Shown here: one piece after another, positions 57,455-64,000 of the stretch | How positions within the stretch are numbered: the first letter of the stretch is position 1 | Layout: each line of letters begins with the position of its first letter | NCBI RefSeq assembly: GCF_954871325.1 | Contig: NC_088775.1 | Span: 37,487,561 to 37,551,560, forward strand | Source: Gordionus sp. m RMFG-2023 | Lineage: Eukaryota > Nematomorpha > Gordioida > Chordodea > Parachordodidae | Reading direction: 5' to 3' | Length of the DNA stretch: 64,000 nucleotides | Notes under the pieces: model-generated | Seen by the model: only the letters and a program-made list of their open reading frames with translations | Database searches by the model: none | Told to the model about the DNA's origin: nothing | Program-made: the position numbers and the translations under genes

Positions 57455-58100
57455 AGATATAAAACGGAAATATTTTTCCCTGTGCTAAATGCAATAATTA
57501 ACCACCTAAATGATCGATTTAATTATGATTGTTTAAATTTTTTATCACAAATATTCATTTTTACTCCCGCTGGAATTATGGATAATGAAAAAATAGAAGG
57601 ATGGCAAATATCCGAAATTTGTAATACTTATCATTGGATGTCCAAAACATTGTTAATGAATATAATGATTTTCGCTCTTTATATTTGGAGTCTCAATCAA
57701 TCATTTTTTGCGAAGATCTTTTGAAAGTTAAAAAGAATGACGCGTTATATATCGATAAAAGTAATTTATTGATATTTTATTTGTAATAGGTATTGCAAAC
57801 GATCAAACTACCGAAGAAAATATCAACAGCGAAATCATGACCAAAATAAAAAAAATGGATAAAATATTCTTTTATATTACCATACCGACTTTTAAATCAA
57901 TTAAATTCTTATTCTAATTTAAATTTTATATAAATATGTATTAACCATTCCTACAACTTCCTGTTCAGCTGAAAGAGCCATGAGTAAAGTAAAAATAAAC
58001 AAAACTCGAATGCGGAATAAATTTTTGGACCCATTTTTAGAAAATTTACTGTTAATATCCTGCGAAATTGATGTTTTTGAAAAATTTACAATTGATTAAT
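57455..58100 (+). pseudogene. hAT transposase C-terminal fragment (ZMYM/DUF4371-like)
   Basis: YRYKTEIFFPVLNAIINHLN begins at about 57455 (57482-57724 is open after it), followed after a gap by IPTTSCSAERAMSKVKINKT and a FLENLLLIS tail near 57945-58098. These match the conserved connector (Y---VF-P-LD-I---L--RF) and dimerisation region (P-TS-SAERSFS-LK-IKT--R) of hAT proteins. Interrupted between the two blocks. It may lie inside an element bounded by the G-rich zones at about 56.94 and 58.71 kb, but termini are unproven. Confidence 0.65.
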
Positions 58101-58104
58101 GATA

Positions 58105-58820
58105 TTATAACACAATTTGCATTAACATCTATAAGGTTATCCAAATTATTAATAAAATAAGTAATGTATCTTTTTCACAGCGAATATATACGCTTTTAAA
58201 AAATGTAAATTTAATTTAACATTTTATAATCTCAATGCAAAATATACTATTTTTAATTTTATTCTAATATTTTATATAATAACTCTATTTACAATACATG
58301 TTTTTAATTAATTAAAAGGTAATATAGGTATGTGGAATCAAGCTAAATATACCTTTTAAAATTACTTGTCTTATATTTTTTACAATATTTTAGATCTTTT
58401 AGAAATATTAATATGTTATCTCATTTAATTCACTTATATATATTTTATGAAAATAAAGTGAATATCAACCAAATTATGAAAAGATTGCATTATTTAGATA
58501 TAAGTTGATTATCACCTACAAATTTTTAAATTTTTTTCCATAAATAGGCTTGAAAGATTGTAAATAAAATTATATAAGATTTTTTATATAAAATCACTAT
58601 AACATCGTAGGTCTGTAAATTTCGCGGCCGAAGACCGCGGGATTTCTTTTAGGTGGGTATGGGTAGATTTTGGAGGGGGTTAGCCTCCATTAAATTTTCT
58701 GCCATGTAGACGCTACTCCAACATTACCATTCCAATGTATTCCAGCATCATACCATTCCATTCATTCAAATCAAATACACAAATCAAATTAGACCATTGC
58801 AAATCAAACTAGACCATTGA
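58105..58820. other. AT-rich spacer with GC patch at 58.62-58.72 kb
   Basis: No gene. About 58620-58720 is GC-richer (GCGGCCGAAGACCGCGGG, GGGGGTTAGCCTCC) and could be the 3' subterminal zone of the hAT fragment. TTAGCCT...AAATTTTCT-GCCA here is also found in direct orientation near 56631. Confidence 0.4.
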
Positions 58821-59110
58821 CAAATCAAATTTGACCATTGCAAATCCCCATTTGACCATTACCATTGTTAATCATTTGCCCATTACCATTCTACATCACC
58901 CACATCTAATTCATCATTGTTCTCCAAATCATTATCCATCTTGTCTCATTCGCAATACCCATCATTCATCATCATCCCCAAATCCTCATTTGACCATTAC
59001 CATTGTTAATCATTTGACCATTACCATTCTTCATCACCCACATCTAATTCACCATTGTTCCCCAAATCATTATCCATCTTGTTTCATTCGCAACCTTCTC
59101 CATCCCTTCC
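58790..59110. repeat. CCATT-rich tandem repeats, 137-bp unit
   Basis: Short repeats of TTTGACCATTGCAAATC precede two copies of a unit of about 137 bp starting at about 58849 and 58985 (CATTTGACCATTACCATTGT ... CACATCTAATTCA ... CATTATCCATCTTG). The + strand is almost free of G. Its open frame is a by-product of the repeat. It lies upstream of the gypsy fossil and may be part of its LTR or leader. Confidence 0.7.
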
Positions 59111-59379
59111 ATTTGATCCTTTATTTGTATCATTATCATACTTTCCTCATTACTCATCCTCTAATCCCAAGTGATCATTTCACATACAAAACAGCTGTAT
59201 CTCTCTTAGAACTTTTTAATGTTTTATTTCCTCATTCTCAACAATATTTACACGATAATTCTTATTCAACCTAATTATATATATGAATTAAATAAGAATT
59301 AATTCGAAATACCACTAATGTCTTAATAACATAAAATATTAAATTAGACCTTATCAATACTATAATTGTCCTATAGGTG

Positions 59380-60462
59380 GAGATGAGTAAAAAAGAGGTG
59401 GCTGAGGAGATTAAGTAATGCTAAATAAAGGGGGAAATGGATTGATGATGGATAATATAAAGCCGGGGAGTAGGGAAGGGGATGGAATGTTTGAGAGGGA
59501 AATAAAGGAGATTTTGGAGGAGTATAAGATAATATTTGAGAAAGGGTTAAGGACTTTAAAAGATTTTAAAGTGAGTATGAGTATAAAGAAGGATTACAGG
59601 CCCAGGTTTTTACCTTCAAGGAGAATTTTTTTCCAATGGCGCGAGGAGATTAATAATGAGTTAAATAGGTGAAGAGAAGAAGGGATAATAATACCTCTGG
59701 TACATAGTGAGTGGGCTACTCCATTAGGTTCGTAAGGCTGATGGTAAGTTACGTTTGTGTACTGTTTTTAGGATAACTTTGAATCCGGGTATAGTTGAGG
59801 TGAGATATCCTTTGCCAAGGGTGGAAGAGATCCTAGCTAGTTTGGGAGGGGCTAGATGGGTTTTAAAGGTGGATTTAAGTAATGCCTATTTACAATTAAG
59901 GGTGAATAAGGAAATGAATGATAATAAATTGGAATTGCAATAATTTCTAGGAAGGATTAATTATCATCATCGATTTATTGAAGATTTTGCAATGGTGGCA
60001 GTGCTATTGTATGTTACTCAAGAAGAATAGTAGATTTGAATGGGGGGATAGACAGGAAAGGAGTTTTCAGAATTTGAAACAAGAGATTGGTAAGAGTCCT
60101 ATATTGTTGAGTTTTAATGAAGAGTATGAGGTAGTGTTAACAGCGGATGCTTCTAGTGAGGGGGTTGGAAGGGGATTGTTGCATATAATGGATGGGAGGG
60201 AACGACCGATATTATATTTTCCAAGAGCTCTAAGTAAAGCAGAAAGGAATTATTCCGTCATAGAGAAGTAGGCATTAGCGCTAAAATTAGGGTTAGTAAA
60301 ATGTAGAGAATATTTGATAGGTAGAAGTTTTGTAGCATACACTGATCATATGCTGTTGGTGGGGTTAATTAAGAAGGACAACAAGGAATTGTTGTTATCA
60401 GGACGTTTGCAGCAATGGTTGTTATTAGTTGGGTGGCTTAACATGGAATTACGGTATAGGAA
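59380..60462 (+). mobile_element. Ty3/gypsy fossil (element 2), split by a hAT insertion
   Basis: Reverse transcriptase pieces (PRFLPSRRIFFQWREEINNE; RYPLPRVEEILASLGG; VDLSNAYLQL) and RNase H pieces (LTADASSEGVGRGLLH; RPILYFPRALSKAERNYSVI; AYTDHMLLVGLIKK) lie in the order of gypsy element 1. The end of RNase H resumes at 63898-64000, after the hAT. The element is broken with more breaks than element 1, so it is somewhat older. It runs off the right edge of the window. Confidence 0.85.
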
Positions 60463-63400
60463 CAGGATTGTTATGTCTCCCCCCATCAGCGGGAGACTCC
60501 CGCAATTTTTTAGTTTACAAGCAGACATCTCTCTCCCGCAAAACTACCGCAATTGGAAATCTCCCGCAAAAATCTACCGCAATTTTTTAACATCTCCCGC
60601 AAATTTTTTAAAAAGTATATTTATGTTTTTAATATATAAATAATAATTTTGAGAGACAATAATTGATTATTTTTATATTTTTAAAATAAATTTTAAATAT
60701 TTCGAAAAACATATCTAATTTGTAAATTTCTTTTTATCCAATAATAAATCATCATCATTTCATTCATATAAGTCAGTACAGGGTAGTATATCGTATATCA
60801 ACATCGATTGCAATACAAAAATAATAAATAATACAGATGCAGCTACAGCTGCGGAAATCGTACAAACCTATTATGTAGTTCGACATTCACAAAGCTATAT
60901 CATCACAATGTTGGTCGAATTTTTTTCCCATGATATTTAATGACTCTAATATAAGTACAAACCTTACTTGGTTTTAGTACCTGAATCCTAGAGGTCAATT
61001 CTAGACGATTTGAAATGGGCATTCTTATGCAATTCTAACAGATGCATCTAATAAGGGAAATATTAAAACATTTCCCTTGATCCTTCGCTATTTCAACTAG
61101 AATAAGAACATTTCAATAAAACTGTTAAAAAAATTTCCTCGGATAGTGAAAAATCCAACGATGTAGCTAATCACATAATATAAATATAGCTGATTCAGGG
61201 TTATCAATGAATTGCATGTCAGCTATTTGCGCTGATAAATTCCTCCGTAAATTTTGGCAAAAACCAAAGTGTATTTACCGAATTGAGCAGCACAATAATG
61301 ACTTATTAATACCAATTGGCTGTATATGCCATATACTACATAATTTTTACAAGAAGGCAATGAATGTACTTACTATCTGTGGATGTCGAAATAATTGTGA
61401 TGAAATGTTTTAACGAATTTAGTTCATCAATTAAAGAGTTAATGAATTAAAAGAGTTGGTGGAGTGGTCTGACTTGCGATGGTGTGAGTTGTTGGGATAC
61501 TTTCCTATCAGGTGGTTGTCATTAGTACCTGCCATCGATAGAATTTTAAAATTTTACAAACCCTTAAAAAAATACTTTTTAAATAAAGATTTCAAAAGCT
61601 GTCCTAAAATATTTATTGGATTATGAAATGGCAGAAGCATATTTGGGATCAGTTTCACATGTAGGAAATCTACTTCATGCAGTTAATATTCAGTTGTAAT
61701 CAGAATATTTATTAATAAAGATTCACAAAATCATGTTACAGTTCTGTTCATCTTTACATAAAATTGATAATAAATTTTATATCGCTATTGCTAAAAATAT
61801 TATATTAAAATGTTCAAATAATACTCTAATTATTACATTTTTAAATGAATCAAATATTTTTATTATGACAATTTTAGAATATTTACAATCAAAATTTGAT
61901 TTTAATAACTCTATTTACAAATGTATAAATATGACCTTAGAACAGACACCATCAATTGATCGTTTTTGTAATTTAATAAGAAAAACATTGATGTCTTGTT
62001 TGAGGAGATTGTAATTCTCTCTATTTTTTATGATTGGCCAGAAAACTTAAAGTTAGATGGTCTAAAAGTAAAGGATAAATGGGTTGAATTTTTTCGTAAT
62101 AACAATAAATCCCCATGCTCGAAAAAAATATGCGAGTATGTCTTCTCCTTAACTCATTCTGATGCCTCATCCGAGCGCATTTTTAGCCTGATGAGGACTG
62201 CCTGGAAAAAGGAGAGAAATCGGATTGATTTAACAACATTAGAGGCCGAGCTAATGGTTAAACAAATTTAAAATATGTCATGCCAGGAATTTTATAAATA
62301 TCTCAATAACGACGGTAAACGTTTAGTTCCATTATTTAAATCTCAAATAAAATATAATTAACATTATAACTATTTAATTTTCCATATTTTTTTATATTTT
62401 ATAAAATCTTATTTATACATTCGCATAAAATATTATATTTTTTACATTTTAAATAAAAAATAGAGAGCATTATAATCTCCTCAAACAATACATCAATGTC
62501 TATCGGTATTTTTATAATATTTGAACATTTTAATATAGTTTTATCAATGGCGCCATAAAATTTATTCCATTTTTAACTGTAAAGATGAACTCATTTGCAG
62601 CATAATTTTGTGAATCTTTGTTAAGATTCTACTGATTGCAACTGCACACAGCATGTAGTAGATTTCCTACGTGAAATCAATCCTAAATATACCTCTGCCA
62701 TTTATTATTGAAAAAAATTTTCAAAATTTTAGGACATCTTTTATATTCTTTAAGAAATTTATTTTTAAAGGTTTATAAAATTTTAAGATTCTATCGATGG
62801 CGGGTATTAGGAACATATCGCAAGCAACCATCATTGTGCTGACTCAATTCTGTAAATATACTCTGGTTTTTTAAAAATTCACTGAGGCATTATCAGATCA
62901 GAAAGCTGACATGCAATTTATTGATAATCCCGAATCTGCTATATTTACAATTATATGGTTAACTATGTCTTTGGATTTTTTACTATTTAAGGGGAAAAAA
63001 TTTAATCGTTTTCTTGAAACGTCCTTAATTTTGTTGAAAAATATTTCCCTTATTAGATGCATCTGTTTGAATTGCATATTTATGCTCATCTTTCAAATCG
63101 TCAAGAATTGACCACCTGAATTCAGGTTCTAAAACATTGATGATATCCTTGCTCATTTTTGTTGTAAAAGTAAATTTTCATTTATCTTGGAGTCGTTAAA
63201 TATTTTGGGAAAAGATTCTACGCACATTGTAATGATAAGTAGCTCTTTGAATGTTGTATTACTAGATAAGTGATTACAATTGCAGTAACTGTAGTTGCAT
63301 CTGTATTATTTCTTATTTTTGGAAAATATTTTTGTTTTGCAATAGATGTAGATACACTCTCCTGCAGTAATTATAATAATATGATTGAACAATAATAAAT

Positions 63401-63889
63401 AAAATAATTATGATTGAAATGAGTACAATATTACCTTATTATGTATTTAAACGTGATACGTGAATCCCTATAATGTTATACATACACACAAGGTAGATTT
63501 CCAATTGCGGATGTTTTGCGGGGGACATTCTCATAAAATATATTTTTTACATTGTAAAATTAAAATCGTTTGTTTTTTTTATAAGATTTTATCTTGTTTA
63601 CTTTCTTTTATATTTAAAAAGGATCGTTGGTTTTTTTTTATAAATTAGTATATTATAATAAATCAAGATGTTATTTTATTTTGAAAAATAGTAGTTAGCG
63701 ACATTGTATTTATATAAAATAATTATAAAAAATAATAGGCGGATAATTAAGTCTATTCAAAATCTCGGCCGAAGGCCCGCAAAAAAATTTTTTTTTAGCA
63801 ATTTTTTTATTTCTACAGCAATTTTCATATTTCTCCCGCAAAATACCATATTTCTCCCTCAATTTGAAAATTTTGACCTGGCAACCCTG
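60463..63889 (+). mobile_element. hAT transposon inside gypsy 2, with self-inverted duplication (hAT-F)
   Basis: Starts CAGGATTGTTATGTCTCCCC and ends with the complement of CAGGGTTGCCAGGTC. The 8-bp target duplication TATAGGAA is perfect (60455-60462 and 63890-63897), inside the RNase H region of gypsy 2. Both subterminal zones repeat TCTCCCGCAAA. Inside, about 60780-62032 (coding 5' part) reappears inverted at about 62457-63370, leaving the transposase C-terminus between the arms. Arms have clearly diverged by substitutions and indels. Confidence 0.92.
61200..62271 (+). pseudogene. hAT-F transposase remains
   Basis: Open pieces at 61207-61413, 61733-62014 and 61996-62271. The first has hAT-like CICHILHNFYKKA (family form: C--H-L-N). 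The last is a clear dimerisation end: CEYVFSLTHSDASSERIFSL, then MRTAWKKERNRIDLTTLEAE. Frames change between the pieces (about 61420-61730 and 62000), so the gene is dead. The N-terminal region is not recognised. Confidence 0.7.
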
Positions 63890-63897
63890 TATAGGAA

Positions 63898-64000
63898 ATG
63901 GAAGGAGAATTTTATGCCTGATATTATGTCCAGGCTATTTGTGTGAGAGCCAATGGTAGAAGATGGGGACGGTAGACAGGAAAAGATAAATGTAATAGGG
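63898..64000 (+). mobile_element. Continuation of gypsy fossil 2 after hAT-F
   Basis: Directly after the hAT target duplication the sequence resumes the retroelement reading (ENFMPDIMSRL, compare the tether before integrase in element 1). It continues to the window end. Broken; integrase would lie outside the window. Confidence 0.75.

Noticed and set aside
56940-58720. A complete hAT bounded by CGTCTACGTG and CATGTAGACG
   Set aside because: Inverted words match over only about 10 bp and the flanking 8-mers do not agree, so only the coding fragment is annotated.
58831-59274. A 147-residue open frame rich in His, Pro and Thr
   Set aside because: It is a by-product of CCATT-rich tandem repeats lacking G; no domain and no codon-like pattern.
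24498-63889. Inverted repeats as pure assembly or amplification chimeras
   Set aside because: Arms differ by substitutions and indels (strongly in MULE and hAT-F), and elements show target duplications; chimeric fold-backs would be identical. The Tigger pair is the only one close enough to need read-level confirmation.

Overview
This is a strongly AT-rich stretch of a eukaryotic nuclear genome that is almost entirely transposable elements and their ruins, with one recognisable host gene. Short spliceosomal introns (about 39-46 bp) occur both in the host gene and in transposase genes. No operons, rRNA genes or CRISPR arrays are seen. The mix of elements (BED-finger hAT elements, pogo/Tigger with a C-terminal PHD-like finger, Tc1/mariner, FLYWCH-type Mutator-like elements, a LINE with a restriction-like-endonuclease type C-terminus, and Ty3/gypsy fossils) with tiny introns and very low GC would suit a compact parasitic animal such as a myxozoan. 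An early-diverging fungus is also possible. The taxon is inference only.

Layout. 1-1.7 kb: satellite of about 125-bp units. 3-4.2 kb: very old LTR-element traces. 5.8-6.3 kb: hAT-like MITE. 6.4-6.7 kb: LINE C-terminal fragment. 7.35-11.4 kb: the best preserved Ty3/gypsy fossil and its repetitive 3' region. 14.7-17.05 kb: decayed hAT with a GC-rich end. 17.66-19.08 kb: LINE fragment, minus strand. 19.6-20.8 kb: Gag-type fossils. 21.34-24.49 kb: a hAT with a near-perfect target duplication, carrying a GC-rich MITE and a complete-ended mariner. 24.5-26.6 kb: rearranged gypsy fossil with an inverted Gag duplication. 28.2-34.4 kb: two near-identical Tigger copies head to head, one of them inside a gypsy fossil. 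34.4-36.5 kb: several element ends. 36.6-39.6 kb: a Mutator-like element followed by an inverted copy of its own first half. 40.0-41.4 kb: small hAT. 41.5-42.6 kb: large palindrome. 42.7-48.0 kb: long-TIR Mutator-like element containing an intron-rich hAT (43.3-46.3 kb). 48.1-50.9 kb: another hAT. 51.1-53.2 kb: MITE and unexplained tandem duplications. 55.1-55.8 kb: host SNRNP27-like splicing gene, minus strand. 57.5-58.1 kb: hAT C-terminal fragment. 59.4-64 kb: gypsy fossil split by a hAT (60.46-63.89 kb) with a perfect 8-bp target duplication and an internal self-inversion.

The main pattern is an unusual density of large inverted repeats, in elements of unrelated superfamilies, between 24 and 64 kb. 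Several have an element's 5' half copied in inverted orientation behind its 3' half. Arm divergence argues against a simple assembly artefact. The only host function supported is pre-mRNA splicing (SNRNP27-like protein).
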